Part shown: positions 10,736 through 20,173 of the stretch, piece after piece
How the letters are laid out: each line of letters opens with the position of its first letter
Numbering within the stretch: the first letter of the stretch is position 1
Assembly (NCBI RefSeq): GCF_000002875.2
Contig: NC_009418.2
Coordinates: 282,404-346,403, forward strand
Direction: 5' to 3'
DNA from: Leishmania infantum JPCM5
Taxonomy: Eukaryota; Euglenozoa; Kinetoplastea; Trypanosomatida; Trypanosomatidae
DNA: 64,000 bases
Made by a program: the position numbers and the translations under genes
The notes under the pieces: model-generated
The model's input: the letters and a program-made list of their open reading frames with translations, nothing else
Told to the model about the DNA's origin: nothing
Database searches by the model: none

Positions 10736-13700
10736 GGGGCGGGAGGCCGACACTCCAAATGACCTTGGCCCGCGTGCCCCTTGCGGCTCACCCTCGCCCT
10801 CCAAAGCCCACCCCCCCTTTCTTGCCCCGCCGCCAGCATCCGCGGGGGCGCCGCCAAAGGGCCCCCGCCCCCAACGCTACGCCAGCAGGAACACACCGCG
10901 GCGCCAGCAAGACGCGCCACCGCCGCCGGCAGCCGCCCGACCACCCCCCCCCAGCACAGACCTGGCCCCACCAGGCGCTTTTAACGAAGGCGCCACCCCG
11001 GAGGCGCGCGGAGGGCAAAACGGACACCACCAGAACGAAAGGCCCGGAAACAACCCCCGCGCCGAAGCCCCAAAAAGCACAACCGACCACACCAAAGCAA
11101 CCAGGGAAAAGGCATACCTGATAGAGAACCAAAGCAACCCCACCGCGCTTACCCCTTGCAGAACCAACGACGCAAACCCCACCCGCCGCGCCCCAGGAAA
11201 CAACTTTGCGAAGAGCCTTTCCCCCCGCGCAACCGCACCAACGAAGGTTTGGCGGAGACAAGCCCCTTCGCACAAACCTCCCCCCGTACGCCTTTGGGTG
11301 TCAACGCGCGAAATAAGCTTTTTTTTGCCTTTCTCGCTTAACAAACTAAGTTTTGACAAAAGGGAAGTGAAAACACAGCCCCACACACCATTTGCCCCAC
11401 CGACGTGGCTGAAGTAGGAAGCCGCAACTTCGCACCCATTTATCTGCCAAAACCCCGCGCCACCGCCAACCCTTTGCGGCAAACCTCGCGCCCCACCAGA
11501 CCCCGCATGACCGTGGGAGCCCGGTCGCTTGGGCCCCCCACACCCTGCCGGGGGATCCCCCGAGCACACACGAAAAACGCGCGGCCCGACGAGAAAGCGC
11601 CCGCCAGAGGGCCGCGCCGCGCCGCGCAGGCCCCAACCCCCAAACACACAGGACCCCGAACCCAACCCGCAACAGCCACCCGGCCGGGCGCCCCAACGAG
11701 GGGACCAACAGCCCCCACGCAAGGAACGGCCGCCGGCCCGGCATAGGGAAAGCCCCCCCGCACCGCCCCAAGCCCCCGAAACCGCGAGCGCCTGGCATGC
11801 TGACGAAACGGCGGGCGAAGCCCAAAAGCCCAACAGCTAACCCACAGGAGCATGATTTTCGACCGCCGGCACCCCCTCCCCCCCAAAGCCACCGAGAGCA
11901 GAAACCACAACGACGACCCTGGTTTAGAACAAAGCCGCAACACATAAGCGGAATTTGCGGTCTGCTGGCGCGTGGTTTCCCTGGAAAGGCGTGCAGCCCA
12001 CAGCCCCGGCAAGGGCCAAGACACCCCAAGCAGCCCCCCCCCCCCCGGAAGGCAGGAAACGAAGAAAGACCCCCAGCCGCAAAGGGCCAGACGCCTGGGC
12101 AACCATTCGGGGGGGGGGGCGTTTTCCGGCCGTGGTTCCCGCCAAGGCCCTCGGCACCACGGGGGCCCCCGATTCATGAAAAAAGACCGTTCGCCCCACG
12201 CGCTTTAGCTGCCCCGAAAAAGCCCATAAACACCAGGGGGCCCCGGGATTTTCAAGAAAAAAACAAGCTTCGCCAAACGCCGTAGCCAGGCCCACGAAAA
12301 GGCCCACCCAGCAACGCCCCGCTTACAAAAGCCCACCACCCCCCACCCCGCAAAAAAGAAGCCAAAAAGGAAAACGAATTTTATCCCCAAACCAGCAAAA
12401 TTATCGCGTGCAAAACCAAGAACCCTGGGAATATCATGGGGTCACCCCAAAACCGGCAAAATGCCTTCACACCGGGGAAAAAGTGAAAGCCGCCCACGAC
12501 CACACCCTTTCAAGATCCATTACCCGGCAAAAAACGCGCTTGGGTCCGAAAAACCTGTGTTTTGTCGTCCTTGGAAAACCTTTTCGCCCCTTGAAATTTT
12601 CCGCCCACCCCCGTGCGCCACTGGAAAGACTTCTTTAAACACAGCCACCGCCCCCAAACATGGAAAAAAAAACAAGTGGGCGCGGCATCGCGCTGTGTAT
12701 CTGCCACTGGTGCTGCTTCAAAGCACCTTTTTTCCCGCCGACCACGGTCTGCTTAATGCGCCGTGAGGGCCGTGCGTGTAAGAAGCATCGGGGTGGGGGC
12801 CGTTTCGGGCCGCGCATGCTGGCGTCGAAGATCTTGGTGTATTTGCGTTCGGCCGGGGGGTCGCCGTTGGCGGCGCGGCCGCCCGGGTTTCCTTGCTTCC
12901 AAAGCCGCCGTTCTTTTTCACCCGCCGCCGTGCAGACAGCTTGTGGGGGCCCTCCGCAGAAAAGCGGCCCCGCTGCGCGGGGCCAAACCCCACGAGAAGG
13001 CGAAAACACGCGAAGGCCGCCCTCTAAAAAAAGACCGCAGAACAAAGGAAACGGCAGAAAGAGGAACCCGCATGCAAGAGGCTGCCGCTTTCCGGGTCAG
13101 TTTTTTTAAAAGAAACGCTTCGCAGGCCAGCACAGGGCCAGGCCGCCTTTAAGTTTTCCTTTTCGTTGCTTTTTTTTGTGGCGCTTCCTTTTTTCCGAAC
13201 CAGCATGGTTTTGACTTTCTGTAGCGTTTCTTTTAAAATCGTCGGTGTAGCCGCGAGAAGGGGGATAAACCACAGCACACGCACCGCGCATGTTCACACC
13301 AAAATAACTTTTCCTTCTCGCCAGATATTTTCCAGACAAAAGGGGGGCTGTTTTCCGAAAATCATTTATAAAAACGGGTTTTTCTTTTTCTGAATTATTT
13401 GCCCGCGGGTTTCGCTGTTTATTCTTCCTCCGCCGCGCATTTTGAAAGGGTTTGGCGCGCTTTGCATGTGCAAAAAAAAAAACCTGCCCTCAAAAAGCTT
13501 TCGGGGACCAAAATCTGTGCGTCTGGCAAAAGCGTGCATCGGGGATTTGCGCGGGGGGCGTTTTTGACAAACGCGGGGTGTGGGGGGAGGCAAAGCGTTT
13601 CGGCATAGGGGGTGGAGGCCTTTTCCGGAGGAAGGGTTTGGGGTTTTCAGCCTGAAATATTTTGATGTTGTGCCCCAGGGTGATCGATAGGATGTTTTCG

Positions 13701-15104
13701 CTTGAAACAAGCATGTCTGTTTACCCTTTGGTGTTTCTGCTGTTTTGGAGGCTCGAAAATGGCAAAATTCTCTTGGTGTTTTTCCGGCTTTCTCCGTCTG
13801 GTTTTTTTTGGGGGCCGGTCGCAAACAAAGCACCCAGCGCGTCGGTTTTCCGAAGACAGAAAACAGGGGGGGGGGGCTTTTTTAAGCGACCAGGGGAAGA
13901 TGGGGCGCGCGAAGCCTTGTTTCATCCGGGTGTCGGTAAAGGAAAGTGTTTTTTTTTTTTAATGTTTGCTAATGTGTCTTTTTCGATTCTCCCCTAAGCT
14001 TCGTTTGGTATTCCTTTCAATTGCTGTTTTTTTTTCTTTGGAAAGCCTCGGTCGCGGCACGCCCGTTTCCATGGAAAAATAGTCGGTAGCGGGATGTGTG
14101 GCGCATTTCTTGTTTTTGCATTTTTCGTCGGGGGGGGGGGGTTGGCGATGCCCTTGCGGCGCCTGGGGGGTGTCGGGGCTGTTCTTTTCGCTTGTCTTTC
14201 TGGCCTGGCGCGGCTCATGGGGGCTGGGGGTGCGCGTGTGGTGGTGCCGGCCCCGAGGGGTCTGCCGAAGCAAAGGCCAGGCGGGGTGGGCGGCTATGCG
14301 GCTTCTCGTTTTGTGCTTGTCGACCCTTCGAAATCGGCAAGCACCCGCGTGGGTTTGTGCGCGCCTATGGCCTGTAAGGGGTGGCTTTGGCCGAGGGTCT
14401 ATTTTCTTGGGCCTTTTTTTTTTCGGTGGCCCGGGGGCAGGGGGCGCGGGCTGCCCGCGGTTTTGGAAGGGCCAGGGGCCCGTACACCACCGGCCCCGTG
14501 GCGTTTTTCGGGCTGGTGGCGGTGGGGTTTTGCTGGGGGGAACGCCTTTGTGGCCTTCATATGGTTGGTGAATTTTCAACTTGGCTTCAACGTTTCCCAT
14601 GCTACCCCCGCTGCCGGCTTGTGCGGTGTGGGGCGGGTGATGTTTGGGGCTGCCGCGGGGCCTGTCTGCCGTTGCTTTGCGCAATGTGTTGGTCCTCTGG
14701 CGGCGGGTCGGGCTTTTGTTTGGGGGGGGGGGTGTTTTGGCGGGTCGGCACGTTCAGCTTGCGGTTTAGGCCCCTTTCTCCCGGATCTGGGGCGCTTTCA
14801 TTCCCTTCGTTTTTTGCCTGGCGCCGGCTTTCGTTTGGGGTGGGCGCGGTCGGCGTGGCGGGTGCCGGTTTCCCGTCCCGCGTTTTTTTTTGCTTGGTGG
14901 TGGGTGGGGGGGGGCCTGCGGGGCTGGCCAGCCTGCGGCGGGGGGCGGTGGGGTTTGGCGCAGGGGTGGGGTGGGTTGGTAGCCGGCTGAAGGGCGGAGG
15001 AGGGCGAGGCGCACCACGCAGAGGCATCAAAGCCGCACGGGGGACGCCAAAAACGTTGCATTTCTTTTCAAGGTTTCGGTTTTGCATTCGGTGGGCCAAC
15101 AGCA
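10736..15104. other. Convergent strand-switch region with mirror-skewed, probably artefactual sequence
   Basis: It lies between the last plus-strand gene (ABC transporter) and the end of the minus-strand island. About 10736-12660 is dominated by C and A with very little T, while about 13350-15100 is dominated by G and T with very little A; the middle is mixed. Long homopolymers occur (C13 near 12037, runs of about ten G near 12110, 13866 and 14130). The open frames are shadows of the skewed composition: Pro/Arg/Ala-rich on one strand and Gly/Trp/Val-rich on the other. No protein or RNA gene can be supported. The mirror arrangement is what results if low-quality read ends extend inward from both sides of a gap. 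A real convergent transcription-termination region may be hidden here. Confidence 0.65.
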
Positions 15105-15383
15105 TCAAAATTCATTCTTGTTACAAACCTCATTTAACGGCTGTGACGCGGTCTTTCCGCTTCGCTGCTTGCGCCAGTATAAAGTAGCGTAGGACGGTCC
15201 AGGTGTATCCACCGGCTTGTAAGGCATCCGCCCAACCATGCCGCTCACGCTCATGAACCGGAACGTGGAAAGGCGATCGCACTTGGGACAGTGATCTGTT
15301 CGTGTGAGGAGCCTACGAGTGAAGCTATTTGAGACGAGGAACTCGTAGGCATAGCCGCATTTCAGACATGAAAATACCGCCAT
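15105..15383 (-). CDS. Small protein with paired CxxC motifs (possible zinc ribbon)
   Basis: An open frame of 92 residues from ATG at 15383. It carries CLKCG near residues 7-11 and CPKCD about 22 residues later, a four-cysteine spacing suited to zinc binding. The C-terminal half is hydrophilic (MPYKPVDTPGPSYATLYWRK). The frame is open further upstream to 15671, but that extension looks like a 5' UTR read-through. It is on the same strand as, and downstream of, the two giant genes, so it would be the last gene of the minus-strand island. Its stop lies exactly at the edge of the compositionally abnormal region, so its C-terminus may be wrong. Function is not recognised. Confidence 0.45.
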   Translation of the reverse strand: MAVFSCLKCGYAYEFLVSNSFTRRLLTRTDHCPKCDRLSTFRFMSVSGMVGRMPYKPVDTPGPSYATLYWRKQRSGKTASQPLNEVCNKNEF

Positions 15384-16339
15384 GATTCTTAGCTGTTTGG
15401 TTTCAGCGGAAGGAAGCTGAGTGTGATGACGCACACGCCAAATCACTGCGATGGCGGGCGGTTGAGAAGCGACAGTGCGCGCAGGTGAAGTCCCAACCAA
15501 ATTTCGACTTGTTTTGGCTGTGCGATGGTCAGAAGTTACGAGCGTGGGAAAGAGAAGGTTGAGGGGGTCAAAGTAGAAGGCAGCACCGTGATGCCAGCGT
15601 CGCAAGGACGGGGCGCAGCTCTGAGCGAGACTGCACACAGCTACATTGATGTGCAGCGAACGGCGAAGCACACGGGCAGCACAACAGAGCGAACGTAGGC
15701 ATTTTTTTTCTTGAGGCGTGTAAGCGAGAGTCTACACCTCAGTGGTCCGAGAGAAAGAAACACTATTGAACACGTACACAGACAGACGATGAACTGAGCA
15801 ACCGGTGAGCCAGGCGTCGTCCTCAGACATACAAGACACACCTGCAAACAACAGGATGAAGGAACTATGATCGTCAAGACAGTCTACGAACAAAAGCACA
15901 AACACGGCAGCAAACTACACTGAAGTAACTCCACGTATCAGGCAAGACGATAGTGTGAGAAAAGCTCACAAATGTCCTGCAAAACGAGCCAACGCTTACT
16001 TCAAGAGTGGATCACTATGGAATCAAAGAGGGATAGCGCAAGGAAAAAATGGTGACAACGGGCGCGTTCACCATGAACAGATGACTGAGGAATCATAATA
16101 CAATGAAAAAAATAAGCACGTGGCAGAATACACGCTCTGCGGTATGAGAACGCCAGCACACTCACTCCACAAACCAAATAACCGATGAGGCGCTCTCACC
16201 CACTTCAAGGGACCAGTACCAACATGATCGAGGCGCAAACCAGCGCGTCTTGCTCAGCGAAAATGCGAACCAAAACAAGCAGAGAAAACTGATGACGGGC
16301 TCTTACAAAGCAGAAAAACTCCCATCGACACCGTTCTTA
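15384..16339. other. Intergenic spacer between small CxxC ORF and FAZ1-like gene A
   Basis: About 950 bases of A-rich plus strand (T-rich when read in the direction of transcription). It would hold the 3' UTR of the giant gene and the splice-acceptor region of the small ORF. No further gene is supported. Confidence 0.5.
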
Positions 16340-19300
16340 CTAATCGTGATCGAAATCTACTTGCACAATCTGGTCTCCGGGCACGTGGCATGCGTTGCTG
16401 GAATCAATCACGAACGCTGCCTTCAGTGCCTCAGGTCTATGACGCATCAAACGAGTCCAGTCGCCATCGAAGATCTTTGTGAGCCTGTGTGTTACCTTCT
16501 GCTTTCCGGTGCCGACAGTGTCAGTCCAGAAACTGTTGTACTCTTTCAGTCTATCGATCTCTCTCTCCTTGGCATCCAGCAGTGCACGAAGATTCTCATT
16601 TTCTTTGCTGGCGTCCAGCGCATTGGCCAACTCGCCCTGCAGGTCCGCCATGTCTCGGTTTCGCTGCTCCAACGCCTCCACAGCGGTTCGCCCAGCAACG
16701 TCAGCAGCTTCCAGCAAACCCTGAACCTCCTCCAAGTTGCCGAGCAGTTCATCGTATTCATCTTTCTTCTGCTCAAGCTCGTCTAAGGCGGCCTCCAGAT
16801 CGTCACACAGCTCTTGACGCTCGTCTTCGGCGACTACCAGAGCGCCTGCTAACTTCTTGTATGCATCCTCAGCGTCCGACAGTTGCTCTTTCAAAGCAAA
16901 AACTTCGTCTTCTAACTTAGCATTCATCTCGCGCACATCATCCAACTCATTTCTCAGATTCTCCACGGTACCAGCAACTTCCGCTTCCCTCGCTGTTGCA
17001 TCATGGGCAGCCTGATCTGCGAAGTCGCGCACATGCTGCAGCTCCTCCGCGGTGGCCACGTAGAGCGGCTCCTCCGCGATAACGGCGGGGGCCACGGGCA
17101 CGGTGGCAGGGTCGACGGCCTGGCGCTGCACTGCGCCGACGTGCGGCGATGCTGCTCCCTTCCCGCTGCGCGGCGCGACAGCGTCGGCGGCGGCCAAGGC
17201 AGGGTCGCTTGCGCGCGCCTGCCGGGCATCGTGGCGCTTCTGGCGGTGCGCGGCGAGCTCCTCGTCCTTGGCCGCGAGCTCCTCCGCCAGCTTGTCGGCC
17301 GCCGCCTTGGCGTCCTCCAGTTCCACGGCGAGCCGCTGCACTTCGTCCGCCATGCGCTCCGCCTCGTCCATGGCTCGCTCCCCTGCGGCGTCTTTGGCCT
17401 TGTACTCTTCGATGGTGACGGCGTAGAGCGGCTCGTTGGCGATGGTAGCCGGGTCGATGGACTGGTAGGCGGGGCCGAGGAGCTTGTGCTGCTGCGATGC
17501 AGTGCCGCGCGGTGCAGCGCTCTGTCCACGCGGGGCTGCGCGGCCAGTGGGAGAGCGACTGCTGGTGGGCCCGCTGCTTGGCTCCACGCCGTCGGCATCC
17601 GCAAGTTCCGGCTCCGCGGCGCGCGCCTTCTTGGCGTCGTGGCGCTTCTGGCGGAACGCCTCTAGCTCCTCAGCGAGCTGATCTGCGAAGTCGCGCACAT
17701 GCTGCAGCTCCTCCGCGGTGGCCACGTAGAGCGGCTCCTCCGCGATAACGGCGGGGGCCACGGGCACGGTGGCAGGGTCGACGGCCTGGCGCTGCACTGC
17801 GCCGACGTGCGGCGATGCTGCTCCCTTCCCGCTGCGCGGCGCGACAGCGTCGGCGGCGGCCAAGGCAGGGTCGCTTGCGCGCGCCTGCCGGGCATCGTGG
17901 CGCTTCTGGCGGTGCGCGGCGAGCTCCTCGTCCTTGGCCGCGAGCTCCTCCGCCAGCTTGTCGGCCGCCGCCTTGGCGTCCTCCAGTTCCACGGCGAGCC
18001 GCTGCACTTCGTCCGCCATGCGCTCCGCCTCGTCCATGGCTCGCTCCCCTGCGGCGTCTTTGGCCTTGTACTCTTCGATGGTGACGGCGTAGAGCGGCTC
18101 GTTGGCGATGGTAGCCGGGTCGATGGACTGGTAGGCGGGGCCGAGGAGCTTGTGCTGCTGCGATGCAGTGCCGCGCGGTGCAGCGCTCTGTCCACGCGGG
18201 GCTGCGCGGCCAGTGGGAGAGCGACTGCTGGTGGGCCCGCTGCTTGGCTCCACGCCGTCGGCATCCGCAAGTTCCGGCTCCGCGGCGCGCGCCTTCTTGG
18301 CGTCGTGGCGCTTCTGGCGGAACGCCTCTAGCTCCTCAGCGAGCTGATCTGCGAAGTCGCGCACATGCTGCAGCTCCTCCGCGGTGGCCACGTAGAGCGG
18401 CTCCTCCGCGATAACGGCGGGGGCCACGGGCACGGTGGCAGGGTCGACGGCCTGGCGCTGCACTGCGCCGACGTGCGGCGATGCTGCTCCCTTCCCGCTG
18501 CGCGGCGCGACAGCGTCGGCGGCGGCCAAGGCAGGGTCGCTTGCGCGCGCCTGCCGGGCATCGTGGCGCTTCTGGCGGTGCGCGGCGAGCTCCTCGTCCT
18601 TGGCCGCGAGCTCCTCCGCCAGCTTGTCGGCCGCCGCCTTGGCGTCCTCCAGTTCCACGGCGAGCCGCTGCACTTCGTCCGCCATGCGCTCCGCCTCGTC
18701 CATGGCTCGCTCCCCTGCGGCGTCTTTGGCCTTGTACTCTTCGATGGTGACGGCGTAGAGCGGCTCGTTGGCGATGGTAGCCGGGTCGATGGACTGGTAG
18801 GCGGGGCCGAGGAGCTTGTGCTGCTGCGATGCAGTGCCGCGCGGTGCAGCGCTCTGTCCACGCGGGGCTGCGCGGCCAGTGGGAGAGCGACTGCTGGTGG
18901 GCCCGCTGCTTGGCTCCACGCCGTCGGCATCCGCAAGTTCCGGCTCCGCGGCGCGCGCCTTCTTGGCGTCGTGGCGCTTCTGGCGGAACGCCTCTAGCTC
19001 ATGGAGACTGACGGCGAGGCGCTGGTGTGCGTCTACTGCAGCTGTCTGTGCGTCACGTAGAGCGGAAGCCATGTAATGCTGAAAGAAGAAGAGGCGGTCT
19101 TCCAGTTCAGTGACGTAGATGTGTGTAGTGGTGGCGGCAGCGTATTGATCGAGAAGGTGAGATCCGGTGATAGCCAGTTTTTGTTTTTGGGCATATCGTG
19201 TTATCTTGGCATCGATAGGGATCTGCTCGACCTCATCCTTAGTCAGCACGCATCGCTTCACATCGGTGTCCACATTGACGGGAGAGATGACGGCAGACAG

Positions 19301-20173
19301 CGGAATGGTCACGAGGACTGACGTCCTGGTGAAGGAGGTGACCTGACCAGGGAGTGCAGCCGTGTCCTTTGAAGACAGCTCGTCCTTGAGCTTGGCGATC
19401 TTGGCGCGACAGGCCTTCATGCCAGCAATGGCGGCTGCGATGGCGTCGTTCTGCTCCTGGATGCGCTTGTCGTGCGCCAGGAGGTTGTACGCCTGCTGGT
19501 AGGCAAGAGCTGTGATGACCCACGCATGGAGGCTGGCCACCACCGGCGAGTCGCGCGCCGCCGCCTTGTAGTTCAGCTTGGGGTCCTGCTCCAGGGACTG
19601 CTGGAGGCTTTCCGCGGAAGGATAGAGCTTCGCGAGAACGTCTGTCTTGGCGATCTCATCGAGAGCGGCTGGCTTCCGGTACTCCAGTTGCACATCTGCC
19701 CACTCGTAGAACTCAACCGCCGTGGGATCGCACTTGGCCACGGCCCACACCGCCTTCAGCACTGCTACAGCAACCGGGGATGGGGCGGCCTGGGCCGTGA
19801 CCTTGCGCAAATCGACCTCGTCAATGAGCTCTACTTTTTCACGAGCCTTGTCAAAGTGGCCTCGAACGTGTGAAACACGATCCTCATTGCTACGGCGGAT
19901 GGATGCGAGCTTCTCTCGTGCGATAGCCAGCATATCATGATAGTTCTTCATGCGTCCATTTTCCGTGTCGACCTCTTTGAGGAGAATGGAGCGCAGCGTG
20001 TCAATGTCTCCGGTGTGAAGGCCCCACTGCTGCACGACGGCCGTGTAGTCCTTGATCTCACGCACCGTACCCAGGGTCCACTGCCACGTCTTCGCAGCGT
20101 GAAGGTAGTCGTAGGCGACCACCTGCCCAACTCTGAGCGGGTGAACTGAAGGATCGAGGTATCTAGCGAGCAT
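16340..20173 (-). CDS. FAZ1-like giant coiled-coil protein, paralogue A
   Basis: A complete 1,277-residue open frame from ATG at 20173. Residues 15-315 form a mostly helical N-terminal domain almost identical in DNA to that of paralogue B. Parts of it (SPVVASLHAWVITALAYQQAYN) vaguely recall the dynein stalk base, which I treat as weak. After a short unique segment come three 222-residue repeats (about 392-1058), each made of two diverged halves that join a QKRHDA..ARA motif, a Ser/Pro linker, an EPLY(A/V) motif and a coiled coil. A further coiled coil (about 1065-1225) leads to a C-terminal domain of about 45 residues with W, RPEAL, AAFVIDSSNACHV and a terminal FDHD. This end resembles the conserved FAZ1 C-terminal region as I remember it. 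FAZ1 is a filament component linking flagellum and cell body in T. brucei. The assignment to FAZ1 is inference; the paralogy with B is seen directly. Confidence 0.8.
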   Translation of the reverse strand: MLARYLDPSVHPLRVGQVVAYDYLHAAKTWQWTLGTVREIKDYTAVVQQWGLHTGDIDTLRSILLKEVDTENGRMKNYHDMLAIAREKLASIRRSNEDRVSHVRGHFDKAREKVELIDEVDLRKVTAQAAPSPVAVAVLKAVWAVAKCDPTAVEFYEWADVQLEYRKPAALDEIAKTDVLAKLYPSAESLQQSLEQDPKLNYKAAARDSPVVASLHAWVITALAYQQAYNLLAHDKRIQEQNDAIAAAIAGMKACRAKIAKLKDELSSKDTAALPGQVTSFTRTSVLVTIPLSAVISPVNVDTDVKRCVLTKDEVEQIPIDAKITRYAQKQKLAITGSHLLDQYAAATTTHIYVTELEDRLFFFQHYMASALRDAQTAAVDAHQRLAVSLHELEAFRQKRHDAKKARAAEPELADADGVEPSSGPTSSRSPTGRAAPRGQSAAPRGTASQQHKLLGPAYQSIDPATIANEPLYAVTIEEYKAKDAAGERAMDEAERMADEVQRLAVELEDAKAAADKLAEELAAKDEELAAHRQKRHDARQARASDPALAAADAVAPRSGKGAASPHVGAVQRQAVDPATVPVAPAVIAEEPLYVATAEELQHVRDFADQLAEELEAFRQKRHDAKKARAAEPELADADGVEPSSGPTSSRSPTGRAAPRGQSAAPRGTASQQHKLLGPAYQSIDPATIANEPLYAVTIEEYKAKDAAGERAMDEAERMADEVQRLAVELEDAKAAADKLAEELAAKDEELAAHRQKRHDARQARASDPALAAADAVAPRSGKGAASPHVGAVQRQAVDPATVPVAPAVIAEEPLYVATAEELQHVRDFADQLAEELEAFRQKRHDAKKARAAEPELADADGVEPSSGPTSSRSPTGRAAPRGQSAAPRGTASQQHKLLGPAYQSIDPATIANEPLYAVTIEEYKAKDAAGERAMDEAERMADEVQRLAVELEDAKAAADKLAEELAAKDEELAAHRQKRHDARQARASDPALAAADAVAPRSGKGAASPHVGAVQRQAVDPATVPVAPAVIAEEPLYVATAEELQHVRDFADQAAHDATAREAEVAGTVENLRNELDDVREMNAKLEDEVFALKEQLSDAEDAYKKLAGALVVAEDERQELCDDLEAALDELEQKKDEYDELLGNLEEVQGLLEAADVAGRTAVEALEQRNRDMADLQGELANALDASKENENLRALLDAKEREIDRLKEYNSFWTDTVGTGKQKVTHRLTKIFDGDWTRLMRHRPEALKAAFVIDSSNACHVPGDQIVQVDFDHD
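16999..18996 (-). repeat. Three 666-bp tandem repeats in paralogue A
   Basis: Three head-to-tail copies of 666 bp (222 codons) with no difference visible by eye over most of their length. Boundaries are approximate. Each unit contains two related half-units, so an older duplication preceded the recent tandem expansion. Confidence 0.9.
19221..20131 (-). repeat. Near-identical N-terminal block, copy in paralogue A
   Basis: About 911 bp that match 30134-31044 at a constant offset of 10,913 bases with only a few mismatches near the inner edge. The first 14 codons and everything beyond the block differ, so the shared segment has sharp ends inside both reading frames. Confidence 0.9.

Noticed and set aside
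12770..12860. Minus-strand reading KYTKIFDASM resembling TKIFDG of the FAZ1-like C-terminal domain
   Set aside because: Only five residues match; the following W, AAF..D and HV landmarks are absent and the DNA is not similar. Treated as chance inside abnormal sequence.
10736..15104. Proline/arginine-rich and glycine/tryptophan-rich proteins in the skewed region
   Set aside because: The amino acid content simply mirrors C/A or G/T bias; frames overlap on both strands and lack any domain.
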